From: Monarcha castaneiventris obscurior
Lineage: Eukaryota > Chordata > Aves > Passeriformes > Monarchidae
Length of the DNA stretch: 64,000 bases
Assembly (NCBI GenBank): GCA_026261815.1
Contig: JAMPIT010000434.1
Coordinates: 16,861,001 to 16,925,000, forward strand
Direction: 5' to 3'
In this document: in pieces, positions 24,000 to 37,700 of the stretch
Position numbering within the stretch: the first letter of the stretch is position 1
Layout: every line of letters begins with the position of its first letter
The notes under the pieces: generated by a model
Told to the model about the DNA's origin: nothing
Databases searched by the model: none
The model's input: the letters and a program-made list of their open reading frames with translations, nothing else
Made by a program: the position numbers and the translations under genes

Positions 24000-26900
24000 T
24001 CTGGGCGGGCCCTCCATTTCCATACGTACTGTTTCATGTGCACTTCTGTGCATACTCATTTCAAGTTCGTGTTGTTTCATTTCTGGTGCCTGGCAGGTAT
24101 TCCCAAGAACCGTAGCTATGTCGGAAAACAGACTATTACCAGAAGGGTTTCAGAAGCTGCTCCTACTTTTCTCTATTTTCCTACACAGTGTAGTTAGGCT
24201 AGTAGTCCTTTCTCTTTCCCCATTAATGAAGTTTGCTTAAATGAGTAGGGTTGTTTAAGTGGTTTTCAACCACCCTGTCCACATCAGAGATGAAATTGCT
24301 AGTTTAAATTTCTCTTAAAATTAAAAAATAGTTTCTTCTCATGGGAAATGCACATTTTAGCATGTGTTTGTTTTGTGGTATTTACTCTGCAACTCTCTAA
24401 CCAATTTATTTGCCTCGTTGAGATCCTTAGTCGAAATTTCAAATGCTAGTGGAAAATGCAGTATGTGTAAACGTTCTTCAGGTTTTTTGCCCCCTCTTTG
24501 GTTCAAGGGCTTTTGTCTGGCTCATCTCCCTGCTGCTTTCTTCCCATGTGTGTTTTGTTCCTGTGCAAACTGGGGGTAGCCATTAAGCATCAGTATGGAA
24601 AAATGTGCTCATCTTTGGAGTGGTGTTTTCTATGGTGCTCCAGGAACTGTTCTGATTTACCTATGATAGTAAGTCATATGATATTTCTTTTTCACTGGAG
24701 ATTGCTTAAATGTGGAATTGTATTGGACAAACAGCTTACACTATTTAATATCAGTAGTTCTCTTGTGGCAACATAATTTCTCAAAATTTAGTTTTGATAA
24801 TAGAAAATAAAATTATGGCAGCCTTAAACCAAATAATGAAACTTAGGAATGGTAATTTTAAAATTTGTTTCATTGGTGCAAATTGGAGATCTAACACAAC
24901 TAATAGGGTTAACTCTATTAGTTAACTCTTGAACTTTCTTTCATACGGAGGGCCACCGTGTGGAAAAAAAGGAGAGAATTTAAAACGAAGTTTATATTTA
25001 ATTCATCTCTGGGGCTATAATTTCAATGTGCCCCACTTTTTAGGGAGAGACACCCTAAGAGTGGTGGGGTCTGCTAGAGACCTAACTTTTCCAGCAAAGC
25101 AAGAAACTGTTCTTTGTATTTATTAAATACACATGGAAAGCAAAGAACAAAAGAGGAAACTGGTGAAAATTGTCTGCACCGCCTCTTTTGCTCTTTCACT
25201 TTCTGTGTAGCAATTCCGAAAGGAAAAGCCCTCCTCGATAGTCCTCCAGAGGGCACATTACCTCGGGTTGAGGAAAAAGATTACTAAGGTTTTGTTCAAT
25301 ATATTCCTTCAAGAAAATCATAGAAGAAAAAAATATAAAACCTAGCAAATATTTTGCATTTGCCTATTTTTTCTAGTGGATGAATTCCTGGGAGATTTTT
25401 ATAAGACCTATGCAATCTGTACAGAAGCAGTTAAAGTTTAGTTCTGCAAAAATAGCTTAGAAATGTTCTGTGCTGGCAGCCTTTAGGCATTCTGCTGGAA
25501 AAGTGAACCAGTGAACATAAATGCATAGGATCATGGTGCCTGTGCAAATATGAGGTGTGATTATTAATTGAAGAGAAGGGGCTGCTATTTGAATTTATCA
25601 GTGAAAAATGAGATGCATCCAAAGTGACTCAGGTTTTTTTTCATAAGTTTTGATGGCTGTGTGTGTTACTAACTGATGATAAAAACCTCTTTAGTAAGCT
25701 ATTGTTGCCATTGCTTAAAAAGCAGTCGGTGTTCCTGGGAAGATACTTGGGTCAATAGTATGTAACTATTACATTTATATTGTATGTGCCTCCAAAAATA
25801 TTTTAATATACTAAAGGCCATAGGTACCTGGTTTGGTAGAAAAATAATCCTTGGGTATAACACTTGACTTTCAGTTCCTTGTTCCATAGTAAGTGTTCTG
25901 GCATTCATGTTTATTTTTACATTTCCTTTTGCTATTGTTTCCAAACTTGAGTGTATGGTGTTGAGAGGAAGTAAAAGAAGTGACAACTTTTCTGACTTTC
26001 TCATGTGTGAGTCACTAGATGGTGCCATTTCACTTCTCTGGAATCAGAAACTATCTTACATATTTTTAGTAACAGTTGTTGGTTGTGTTTTTAGAAGAAA
26101 ACAATTGGTCTTCTGAGTTTTTTTTTTGAAACTATTTTTTTTCCCCTGAGACTATGCAATATAGATGTTTTGATTGACTCAAACTAATGTATTAATAAAC
26201 GTGGAAAATTTTAAAGTTCTGTTCTTTTAAACTTTAATCAACTTTCAGTTTTATATTTGTTTATGTGTTTTACTGATGCAACAATGAGACCAGACTTGAC
26301 AAAAATACACATTTTAAGTGTAGAATTGTTTGAGGGTCTTTAAGTATCTGCAGCTTATGTGAATTATGATTCACATACTACTTCAGTTGAGGCATAGTGG
26401 TTTTCATCCACTGACAGCTGCTCTGCATTTCTCTGTGTACTAAGAACTGGAAAGAACAGAGTTACCAGTGGCCCATTTATGTCTCTTGCTGTAATCCTGG
26501 GATATCACAGAAACCCCTTAGTACAGTTTCATGTAACATGCTAAAAGTTGTTTGGGGAAATGTTATTTCATAATTTCACATAGAAAACGTATGTCACACA
26601 ATTCATGTGCTGACTGCCAGTTAGGTATGAGTGATGGATATTATTTCCAAGTTTAACCACTAAATTGTCTGTTTAGCTGGTCAGAAATGGAGAGGCTTCC
26701 AAAACAATTTTGGAAAATGGCTTGGACACCTTTTTTGTGAGAATGGCAGAGTAGAACTTTGCATTCACAGGAATGCTCATTATTAATAAAATTATTTATT
26801 TTGAGAGATCCTAATATTGGGTTTGACTTGCTGGCCATCAGTTTTTTCTTGGTGAGAAATGATGTTATAAAACTGTAGCTACTGTATTGTGGTAGAAAGT

Positions 26901-29520
26901 GTTTTACAGTTTGACAAGGTGCAGGGAGTTAGGTTCAACTAAAGTTGTTGTATGGAGCAACTTTATCAGTTTGAGAAGAAGCAGTGAATACTTAAGTTTT
27001 GTAAAGCTGTGCATTTATGGGTCTGAGTTGGACCGTGGGCAGAGCCTCTGGAACTTCTACCATAACCAAGCAATCCAAAACCACCAAAAGGTCTGACTGG
27101 TTGTGTGAGCTGCTTGGTTTCCTGAGGCTTCCAAGTCACGGTCTCTTTGTTACCTCTTACTTATTTTGTGAAGAGCCAAGCACATCCTAAACGTGTGGTA
27201 AAGAAATGGAGACTTCAGCATATCCTGGTGCTGGATCCTGTGCCTCCCCCCCAGGGGCTGCAAAGCCCTGCAGGGCCATCCAGCAAAGCACTCATGGTGT
27301 TTCACCCGCTCTGAAGGATGGACATGGTGGGAAATTTTGTGTGTGTGTTACAAAGTTCTCTTTTGTTTGGCTTAATTAAAGTACAGGGAGTTTGAAATCT
27401 GTCTGTAAACATTTTCTGCTGAATATGCATCCAAAACTGAAACAAGGTATCAGATTTTACTTTTTTGGTAATGTTTCTGATTATCTTATATTTTTGAAAT
27501 GTAGAACATATAAATATTGCCTTATTTTTAAAGGTCTGTGTGGTAGGTTAAGCTCCAATCTATGTTTTCTAGTGATGAAGGAAAATGTCTTTTAAATAGA
27601 AAAAACAAGAAAAATTAAATAAAGTGAAAGTCTTAATAAGATTTAAATATTCCTTGCAAGCCAATAATAAAAACTTCTGTCTTGTTGAATTTTTATGTCC
27701 TAAGCTATATTTGTGGTTGAAAAAAGCCCACACCCCAATTAAGCTATGAACTGATTTTTCAAAATATACTCCATGTGTAAGAATAACTACTTATCATTTT
27801 CTTTTAGAATTTCAGAAAATTTGATTACTTGTAAATAATAGAAGAGCACTGCCACTGGTGTTGGTTGTTCAGAGCCACTTGATGGCATCTGCCTTGTGAA
27901 TTCCCCAGTTCCATTTCCTTACGGTCTTGACAGAAAGCAAGGGAAAAGTGGGGCAGGTCATCAAGCCCCTATGAAATGCACAGAGCTACAACCTGCTGAT
28001 CTTGTAGTGTGGAAGTTCAAGGGAATATCCCACCTTGCAGCTGGCCAACTCTGGGTATCCAGCTGCCCAGCCATGAGATATAAGTATTTTCTCTTTGTTG
28101 TTTGCTGTGTTTCTGGGTCTGCTGATCCTGTGCACTGAAATGCAAGAAATGGGAGCACACAGCTGCAGCCAACACAGTAATTATTACAGGACCCCGGCTT
28201 TTTTAAAACCTCCCATTTCTTTATGCGGATGCCTTTTCATTTCACCTCTCCAGCTCTTTGACACTAGCTGTCTATTCTCATGTGAAAAGCTTTGGATGTT
28301 ACTTACATTCCCAGTACTTGGTTGAACTATTTTTATTTTTTTAAATATCAGTATTTATTTGTTTACTTTTTAACTTGGCTTTTGTCAGGCAGCAGTTTGA
28401 AATGCACAGTTCAAACCTTCTCATGGGTACCCCACATCTGAGCATCTTAATATTTCAGTTGTAGCTTTCTTCAATAATAAGACAAATGATTCACTATTAC
28501 ATTTGTGTGTTTGATTAAGGGTAACAGATTTAAAATTGAGGACTAGGTCTTAAATGAGAATTAGTGTGTTGATCTTGCTACAGAATTAATGAAAATAACA
28601 TTTTACTTCAACACATTAAGCTTTGCAATAGCAAAACTATTCTGTTTTCCTTCCACCATTTTAGCTGAGGTCCAGAAGGCTTTTCTTCCCCTAAAACTTC
28701 TATATTTAATATGCTTTTTCAAAATTGGCTTTTGTTGGGCATTAACTTTTAGGTGTATATGTTAAAAATAATCCTTTGGGATTTGTTTTCGTACATTAGA
28801 GATGATACATGAGGAATTTTTTGTGATTCAGTATTTCCTTGGCAAATTTTGTTAGTTGTCAAAGACGTGTTGTCCCTTTACACTCTTCATAGCAGAAAAG
28901 ATATAAAAATAAGCTATTTATCCTGATCCCACTGCACACTTTTAGCAGAGTAGTCTTGTGACTGGTCAGCCAGTTCTGACAAAGTTCTACCAAGTTGACT
29001 TCAAACTTTGTTATATAAACTATGATAGGATGTCCTGGAGTAAGCTCTCCTTTCTGAACTAAAAAAGAAAACCTGGTAGCTGCTGTTTTGATAACCTCTT
29101 CCTGAGAGGAGGAATTCTTGCCTGAATGAGGAAGTGGAACAGTCAGTAAAGCACCTTTGTGAGGATATTTGTATTTGCTGACAGGAAGTGAATACTCCGA
29201 GATTACACAGTCACGCTGCGAGGTTGTCACACACAGGAAGGGATTTCCTTCTGTCACAAGAATATGGAAGGAGAGTTCTACATCCCTTATGGCATCTTAT
29301 TCTTCCACTTCACTGACTCAAGTTATTTAGGCTTCATTTCTGCTATTGGAATCCCAGAAATGGATCATTCCATTTAAAAAAAGAAGTGAATTGAGATTTT
29401 TAAAACTTGGTTTAGTTTATCATGGTAGCATGTTAACTACATCTGCCTGATTTTTTTTCCTGGACATATTGTGCATGTAAGAGTGACAAAAGAAAGCTGC
29501 TGGAAACTATTAAAAAAAAA
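24000..29520. other. Intergenic sequence between the GC island and the CA12 3' end
   Basis: The sequence returns to AT-rich composition. Open frames are short and match no protein I know. A near-palindrome lies at 24900-24921. I searched for APH1 membrane-segment motifs and did not see them, and I recognise no RNA gene or transposon. Confidence 0.5.
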
Positions 29521-29524
29521 AAGT

Positions 29525-31661
29525 CACTCTGCAATAGCTTTATTAAATGGCAGTGGCTACAGAGACCAGAAAACATATGAGCTTAGATTCTTTCAGCTTA
29601 GGGACCACTGGCAGTGCAAACTGGTAATAAAATATTAAAGAAAAACAATAATTCCCATATGCTTGCATTTTCAAAGGCAGTATGGATTTTATAGGAGGAC
29701 TCCATGCAATTAGAGAGTGTTGTAAGTGGGAATAGCAGGAATATGATTTGTGTGAATTCCTCTTCAGTATGTTCTTTTGCTTAAGAAACAATTCTGAAGG
29801 AGATATTTTCTCCCAAATGTGTAATGTGTTGAATATGTTTCCCTTGCTGGTACTGTGAATATTTCCTCACAGTAGGCATGTAATGCTTGGCTAAGGTTTT
29901 TATGCTTCTTTTTACAGGTGTGAAGGATGCTACATGCAAAAGAGAGTGATTGATGTATGTTTCTAATCAGCTGAGGTGAAGATTAAAATACACAATAAAA
30001 TGTTACTCTTCTAGAAGAAAAAAGACAAACCAAAGAAACAGCATAAAATTTGTGTAATCATGTCTTTGAACGCCTTTATTCAAAGAGTAAGTTATGTCCC
30101 CTGTAGCACACAAATGCTGCTTTTTATGCAATTTCAGACATTTCATTGAGATTATCTTTATGAGCTTGTTTATGTGGGATAAAAATGCTAGCATATGCAG
30201 TGTACTCAGTTGTAAGACTGTGCTCCTAAATTTCATGTACAGTAAGTATTAATAAGTTATTTCTCCTTGCACTCAAAAGCCTGCTTTTGACATCACACAA
30301 TTTTCTTGGGGATGGAAGGGGAAGAATCTAAAACACTCTCTGCTGAAACAGTCTGAATCTGCCATCTTGAAAGGAGATAACACATATGGTAAGAGTTTAT
30401 TTCTTTAAAATCCCAGATATGGTGGTGCTGCAATTGAATGTAAAAGGGATCTAAGTATAAAGTTCAGATTGAAATTTCCATAGTAATGTTTAGCAGCATT
30501 CAGACCTGAAGTTATTTTAGGTATGATCCTGTGGTCTGTCACTTCCTGTGTGCATACTGAAGTACAAGCGTTTCAGATCCACGCTGTAGATGTCAGAGTT
30601 AAGAGGAATTCCTTATGCATTGGGGTAGGCTGGATACACCCTGTTATTCCTGAAGTCAATGACATTCCACTTTGTCTGCAGTGGAATCAGGTTTATGCTT
30701 CTCACTTCCAAAAATGCATAATGAGACTCGAGTATCTCGCTTATGAGGTTTGAAAAGGTAATTTAGATTTCTTTCTAGGAATTAGATTACTAAGAGAACT
30801 AAATCAGAAAAAACATCTACTGTGTAATTGCAGCTGTAATATATACTGTAAAATCTGTCAGGTTTTCATGGTTAAATGACAAGTCTGCTTAAAAGCAGCA
30901 GCAACTACATTATCTTCACATCATTCATACACACACTATAAATAAGAGCAGGATAATAAGACAATCTTCTTCTCTAATTCCAGTGACAGTCAGGGGATGA
31001 CTTCCTTAACAGATTTGTGAGGCTGTGTAATATCTGGAAAGTGAGCTGTTCCTCTAGCAGTAGTGTTTTCTCAGCACTGAGTTCCTGGGTCTGAACCCCA
31101 TTAATAATCCATGTGGCTTTCATTGCATTTACACTTGTCTTTTCCTCTAATATTACAACTCCACTGGTGAATACACTGGCATCATATCCTGTGCTTTTCA
31201 AAACTGTATCTGTTGAACAACACAGTTCAAATACTGATGTTAAATACAGTTTTCCCTTTATCTTTTTTATATTCATGCTGCTAAAACCAATACCTTGTTT
31301 TAGCAGGGAAGAGTGCTTGTAGCTTGATGAGTGTCTTCAGATTTGAATACCTGTGGGAAAACCTGTGCTAAACAAACCATAAAACTGGAGTTTAGGATTA
31401 ACTGTAAAATCAATTAAAACACCCAGACTCAGTAAGCAGCAGACATGAAAAGAATGTGGTGAGGAATTCAGCTCAGGGGAATTCACTGATCATATCTCTC
31501 TGGAAAAAAAGAGAACAAGGGCTACAGAAAACTTGTGGCTGGTATGTGTTTTTAGAACTCTCTTGAGGCTTATCATTAGCCAAGAACAAGAGATGTGTTT
31601 CACCAATCCAAAATAAATCAGTGCTATGAATGAAAAGGGGCTTTTGTGACAGAGCAGGGCA
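29525..31661 (-). other. CA12: CA12 3' untranslated region (probable extent)
   Basis: The sequence after the CA12 stop codon (31662) is AT-rich and noncoding on the minus strand. A UTR of about 2.1 kb results if the poly(A) signal at 29539 is used. Confidence 0.5.
29539..29544 (-). terminator. CA12: Probable poly(A) signal of CA12
   Basis: On the minus strand AATAAA is followed after 14 bases by a run of 12 T residues (the plus-strand A run at about 29511-29522), a good U-rich downstream element. Other minus-strand hexamers lie at 30075-30080 and 30396-30401 and could give shorter ends. Confidence 0.45.
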
Positions 31662-31746
31662 TCAAATTTTGGAGATGTTGTCTTCCTCCTTGTACATGCC
31701 TGGTTTGTAGATGACTCCTCTGTTGTCTTCACCTCCCTTTTTGCAG
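31662..31746 (-). CDS. CA12: CA12 exon 10, cytoplasmic tail and stop
   Basis: The acceptor is gttttattttag. The tail [15 protein letters not shown] is followed by [12 protein letters not shown] and TGA. The first part aligns with human IKKGDNKGVIYKP; the last dozen residues differ from the mammalian end. Confidence 0.92.
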
Positions 31747-34700
31747 CTAAAATAAAACAAATTTATTAAGGAATTGTAATGCCAATGAAGGAAAAGCACA
31801 CTTAGTTACTTGAAATTGTCCATTATACACATATGTAGGGGATTATTTTTCTCTGTACTAGTGCAAATGTCACAGTAGCTTATTGTTACAAGTATTTCAG
31901 GAGAACACATTTTGTATGCAAGGTCAATGCTGAATGCAAAGGGAATCACGCTGTAGGAAAATTTGTAATCTTAGATTTTTTTCCAGGATTTGGCTTTGTT
32001 GGCAAACAGTGGCTTAATGATGTTTTGGCAGTACATATTTCTTCCTGTAGAATGTTGTGACCTTTGGGAGAGGTTTTCCTAAAATTCCATTCTCCTTGTT
32101 TCACTTACTGTTCTAGGAAAAAATGGAAGGATCCAAAAAGCAATTAGGAGTAGCACTGCTAGCAAAAAGAACAAGAAAAGAACAAATGGCATTTGAGAAA
32201 TAAAAAAACTGGGTAAGTCTGTAATTGACCCAGTCTGATATCACACAGGGGAAATAATGTCTACAGTAATAAAAACAAATCATAGTTTGTAGGAAGAGAT
32301 CATGTCTTACAAAAGATCAAACCTTACCTGTATAAAAAAATGTGCAAAGTTTTGGACACACAAGCACTTCTTCGTGTAGGAAAAATATGGAATTTTTTTG
32401 TGATGTGACAGGCAGACGTCTTACCTTTTCTTCCTCAGTAGCCAAAAGGCTACTGCAAGAATGATGAGAACTCCCAGAATGCAGGCTATCACAACAGAAA
32501 CCACAAAACCTAGGAAAAGAGGGAAAACATGCAAAACTGTTGATATCATCACCTTGAGAAGAGAAGGTGAGTCTCTGGTCTGTCATAACATTTGCATTCT
32601 GCATCTGCAGCCTTTCTACAGCCTGGTCACACCACTTTGTGGCTATGGAATGGGCAACTTTGCACAGATGTTCCCTGGAATGTCCCAGTCCACAGCTGGA
32701 TCCACAGTTCACAGTGCTGTGACATGAGACACATGCTGAAGTCACAATGCCAACGTGGAGGCACTGGCACAGCACATCATAGCAGGAATATGATTTTTGT
32801 GCTCTAATAAATAAGAGATCATAAGCAAACCCAAAGAACTAAACCCAGGCAACCAAGGATATTAAATTTGATGTCTTTTGTTTTCTCAAACAGAACACCA
32901 TTGAATGTGGACAGCTGAAGAATTATATGCTTTGCTGTTGATCGCTTGAAGGCATCAAAGAAGGTAAAAATTAATCAGGATATTAGTATGAAGAACTGAG
33001 TGATCACTTGTTTGCATAAAGATTGAAGGATTATCATAATGCTGTATTTGTTAGTGACCTTCATGTACATTTTTGGCAATGGAAGTATTTTTTATTTATT
33101 TTGGCCTCCCCAAAGATCCTGGAGGTGAGCTCCCTTTTCTTCACTGCATTTTCTTAATTTATTTACACATTGTTTTTTATATTTTATCAAATGACTCTTT
33201 CTCTCTAAGCAACTCTCTCAGAGTCAAACTGACAGGTTTCATGTTTTCCATCTAAATATTTTCTCTTATTAAATCAGCTGTTGATAAAACACAAATGTAA
33301 AACGTGGAGTTTAACCTTATTCCATTTGACTCATTAACATGAAGTCCAGCTGAATGGAAGAAGCTTACATCCATGGAATTGAAGAAGAGCTGTTTTACAA
33401 AAGGTGAGTTTTTTATAGTAAAGGTGTGTCAAATGGACACAAAAATATAATACCAAAGAGATAACTGTAGAAAAAGAGCTTGTAGTTTGAAGAGGAAGGG
33501 TAGGGAGTACTTCTGTCTGATGAGAGGCTCTTCTTACAAAATTTAGTTAGACAGTATTTCAGCATGGTACCCTAATCAAAACTAGACATGAGTTCCTGTT
33601 TAACTCGTGGGCAGTGGGTGGTTTGAACACCGTAACAAATTCCAGCTGCCTGTATGTGAAACTGATTTTATTGGAATAAATTGCTGACAGACAAAATATA
33701 TCATAAACATGGGTGAGTTTTGCTGTGTAATCCTTAAAGATTAGAGGCTTTTTGCAATGTGGTTCTTATTAATAGTGGGCATGAATTTAGATACTCATTA
33801 CTAGCATCAAAAATGTGGATGACTGAACGCTTCAGTCATTTTCAATTTTGATGCAAAACACAGTCCAGTGGCCCCATCTTGTGGTGTCTGTGCTCAGGTG
33901 AAGGTGGCAGCTCTCAGGCTTGTCACTGATAAAGCAGAAAAGTTGCTCGGAAAACCTGCTTAGTAGGGGCCTGGGCGTGCACAACGGGAGTTCTTTCACA
34001 AATTTCTGTGGTTGCCTGGCCCAGTCCTTCCTTTTGTGCATGGCCTCTCCTTCCCCTCTTAACAGGTGTGCTCTGTTCCTATTTGAGGTACAGCTGACTG
34101 CATCAGGCTTGCTGCTGCTTCACTTGCAGCAACCAGGTGTACTTCATTGGGCTTTGACAGGAGCCTTTTTATCTTCTTTTTCCTTTTTTTCCCCCCTTTC
34201 TTTCTTTCCTTGACTTTTTTTGCCCTTTAGGTGGAGGGGCTGCACCTGTGAGGAAGCTTTTGTGACGGCAGTAAGTGGAATGTGAGATTACAGGGGCAAT
34301 GAATACCTTTTTTTGAAATGGGTTGAACATTTTTTCTATGGTTCACTGATAGAGTCAATGAGCTTTTGTAATTAAATGTACTTAATCTGAATGGGGGTTT
34401 CTATTGAAGTAGCACTGAGCAATGTCTTTCATAGCCATAGAGACCAGTTCTGGGGTATGAACAGCAGGATGGGCAATAACCCCTACAATTTAACTGTGCT
34501 AAGTCATGCTGGCTTTGAAGATACATTGAAAATTCTTTTATAGCTGGTGTCCTCTCTGCGTGGGAGCCAATAATGTGGCTTAGCAGAGGGAGAACCAAAT
34601 GTTATTTGGTTTGGCTCTGGTTCACAGCAACAATTTTGAGAAAGTCTCATCTGGGTCAAATTTTCCCCCATAAATGGAAATAATAATACTTACACTATTT

Positions 34701-37700
34701 CTGTGAAGTGTTTGGAGATTCCTGGATGAAAAGTATAGTGTCTGATTTTCAGTTACTGGGATTGTGGATTTTAACTCTCTGCCTTCTACTGTTAAATACT
34801 GAGTGTGATTTACAGAGAGAATATAGTCAGGTGCTGAGAAGTCAGCTTAAGAAACAGATGGAAAACTGCATTTCTCATTTCTTACTGGCCACTCTGACTC
34901 AGCAGATCAGTGGCTCATAGGTGTGGTTAGGAATTGACAGTGTACCCTTGCCAAGCCCACCAGGTATTGAATTTTGATAAACAGAGGATGAGGGTAAAGA
35001 ATGTAAAAGTTGGATCGCTGGGATTCCATGGTGAACCTGTCTCAGTCACAAAGGAGTTGCTCACTCTGGAACTTCTGGTACTTCAGGAAGTGTTTCTGCG
35101 GTGGCATTGCTGTAATAGATTGTTTGTGCAGAGATTTAAGACCCTGCAGAGGAAGCCTTAGTCTCAGAGACTTGGCAGCTGTACTGCAAATTCTACTGGT
35201 TGAAATCATTGCACATAATCTGACTTGAGTAGAGATTTGAAGAGGATTACTGAAGTAGCCATTCTGGACCCAACTAGCTCTCTAGCTGGCAGCCAGTGTT
35301 TGAGGCTGGAGATTGGAGGAGAAAGTTTTAACCTCTTTGTGGTCATATAAGAATGCCATGGGGGACATTCTTCTGGTTGGCCAATCCATAAAAGCAGAAA
35401 AAAGACTGACATACTCTAGTTCTTCCCCTCTTTAACTATTCGGTCATCTTTTAGTTTACTCAAAATATTGTTTGTGCAACCAGTATCCATTTGTATATTA
35501 ATCACAGAGATGTTAAGGAATGTTAATTTGGTAAACTTGTAGTTTTCCTATGTATTATGTTTAGAATCTAGCAACAAGAAAGCTACCAGTGTAATTCTCA
35601 TTTTAAGAGATCAGCCAACTTTTGGTGACAAATGTAAATAATTTCTGATTTCAGAGAAATGTTTTGCCCAGGATTTGTTTTGGCTGATCTCTAATTTTCA
35701 CTTTTCTCCTTTATAGCTTTCTATTAGAAGAGATATGTTATGAAAGGGTCTGTCTGCAGAGGGGAATGGCAAGAACAGCTACTGCAGTGTGCCTGCAGGG
35801 AACTGTTTCTGCAGTGGCTGTTGTGTGAATGTGTCCAAAACAGACAATTCCTGTGTTTTCTGTTCTTTCATCTAAGCAGTGAAGAAACTGACAGGCAAAG
35901 TTGAAATGATGTGCTAACGCATTTTATTAATTTGAAAGTTTACTGCTTGGCTAATCTTTTTTGTGAAGTCTGCTTTTTCTTTTGGAAATATTTTATTCTC
36001 AATTTCAAATAGTGTAGTGGCTTGCCTAGATTCATCTGCCTTGAGTGTACATGCCACCTTCACAGGTCCTTAAGAGTATTTGTTTGCAAGACAGCAAAGA
36101 AGTTGGAACAATACATTTTGCACAAACAATATACTCAAAGGCCTTTCTGTGGGGTACAGCTCAGCTTCTCACCACAGATGCAGACTTTTGTGCAAAGCTC
36201 CCCACCAAACGTATGTGTTGTCATTGTGTAACTGCAGAGTTAAGCTTTTGGATCAGTTCTGCCTCATAAAATGGGGTTGTTGTTTTTTAATTTGTAACAC
36301 TGAACCATACAATCCAATGTTATGAATTATATTTATTTGCCAAGTTTGAATTCCTCAAGGACCTCTTCTGATTCTGTGTAATTTCCCCAAAACAGTGTCC
36401 CTGGAAGGCAAAGTTGTGACTCCCTTTAAATATGTGGTCTGCATGAGATCAAGCCTGACATTGCTGAGAACCAGCGAATGTCACTGGTGAGACAAGGCTG
36501 TCTTAAACACTTACACTGGCTGAAACAGCTCAGCTGAGGAGCTGTTTAGTATTTGGAGTGACAGCAAATACTTCTGCCAAGTATGACAAGGCCAGTTGTG
36601 TCTTCCTTCTTTCATCTCCTTGCCTTTGATCAGAAGGGTTGCAGGACTTGCCTGACACCCACTGTGGAAAAGAAATCTCATCTGCCCTGAGAATACCTTA
36701 TTCTTGTGCAATTGCCCATGCACCAGTGCAATATGAAAAGGCAACAAAGTGAACTGCAGGGAAAGGAGATTGCTGTGTTGCTGTAGTGGTACAGTGCAGC
36801 AGGACTGCCATTCCAGTACTTCACATTTACACAGATCACTGTGCACTGTTTCTTTGCACAGAAGCATTCATACAACTCACCTTCATGGAAGGAGATAAAA
36901 ACCAGTCTTTCATGGAATTCCTGAACGTTTCTGAAGTTATCAACCATTTCCAGGGGTTCTGGGTCATCACTCTCTGTGCAGTACATGGCTGTTTCCAGTG
37001 CCAGCAACTAGAAAGGGAAGCACCTGTTCAGCTCCCAGAATACAGAGAAAGCAGTGCCAGTGTGGGATCACTGGAAATGTTTGAAATCAAAGGGGTAGTC
37101 AAAGGGAAGAGGATACGTTATGTAGTAATTTTCTTGTGTGGCCTGTAAACCTAAATACAGAATAATGTATAAACAGTGTGACATCTCCAAGTCCATACCT
37201 GTATTTTGTTTACATCCTGATAAAACTACTCCTTACTATCAGATTATCTGCCAGGAAAACTGGATGGGGGGAAACATGGTAGACTTTTCCAGCATGCTCT
37301 CCCTGGCACAGTCTAACTCCTAAGTGGTATTAAAGGCTACTTTTTGAAAGAACTCTTTGTTTTGGTAGAGACATGATCTGACAGAATGGACAAAGGTGAG
37401 AATGTATTTTCAAAATGAGGAGCATGCAGTAATTTGATCCGAGATTTTGATAATAACATTTTCCCCCTGTGTCTCATCACAGGTGAATCAGAAGATAGTG
37501 ACTGTGAGTTTATAGTCTATGTAAGTGGCCACCTAAGAGCAAAAGAAGTTAATTAGATGAGCACAAAAAATGTAAGGTGGGAGGAAAGCTAGGGAATTAA
37601 AGATTGATAAATAACACAACACAATCTTTTTAGGAAGTTTCCAACCCACCTAAATCCATCAGAATCAAAGTAGCACTAAAATACTTGGTGAATAGCATTC

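Larger units (their letters stand above)
22030..24000. promoter_or_regulatory. GC- and CpG-rich island between RAB8B and CA12
   Basis: Base composition rises sharply from AT-rich surroundings to GC-rich sequence full of CpG. The island comprises a 38-bp minisatellite, a unique core at about 22960-23640 and a 14-bp minisatellite. The core has the density expected of a CpG-island promoter. I see no TATA box and no first exon of a known gene, and the open frames on both strands give no recognisable protein. It may be a promoter, an enhancer, or simply a GC-rich minisatellite locus. Mammals carry APH1B at this place, but I could not match its first exon here. Confidence 0.5.

Noticed and set aside
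23531..24197. Plus- and minus-strand ORFs of up to 194 codons over the 14-bp array
   Set aside because: Both strands and several frames are open because the unit lacks stops. The periodic peptides match no known protein and the frames extend only by virtue of the repeat.
36511..37148. ORFs of about 110-120 codons on both strands around CA12 exon 8
   Set aside because: The minus frame at 36678-37007 is the real exon read through into its intron. The others are shadows.
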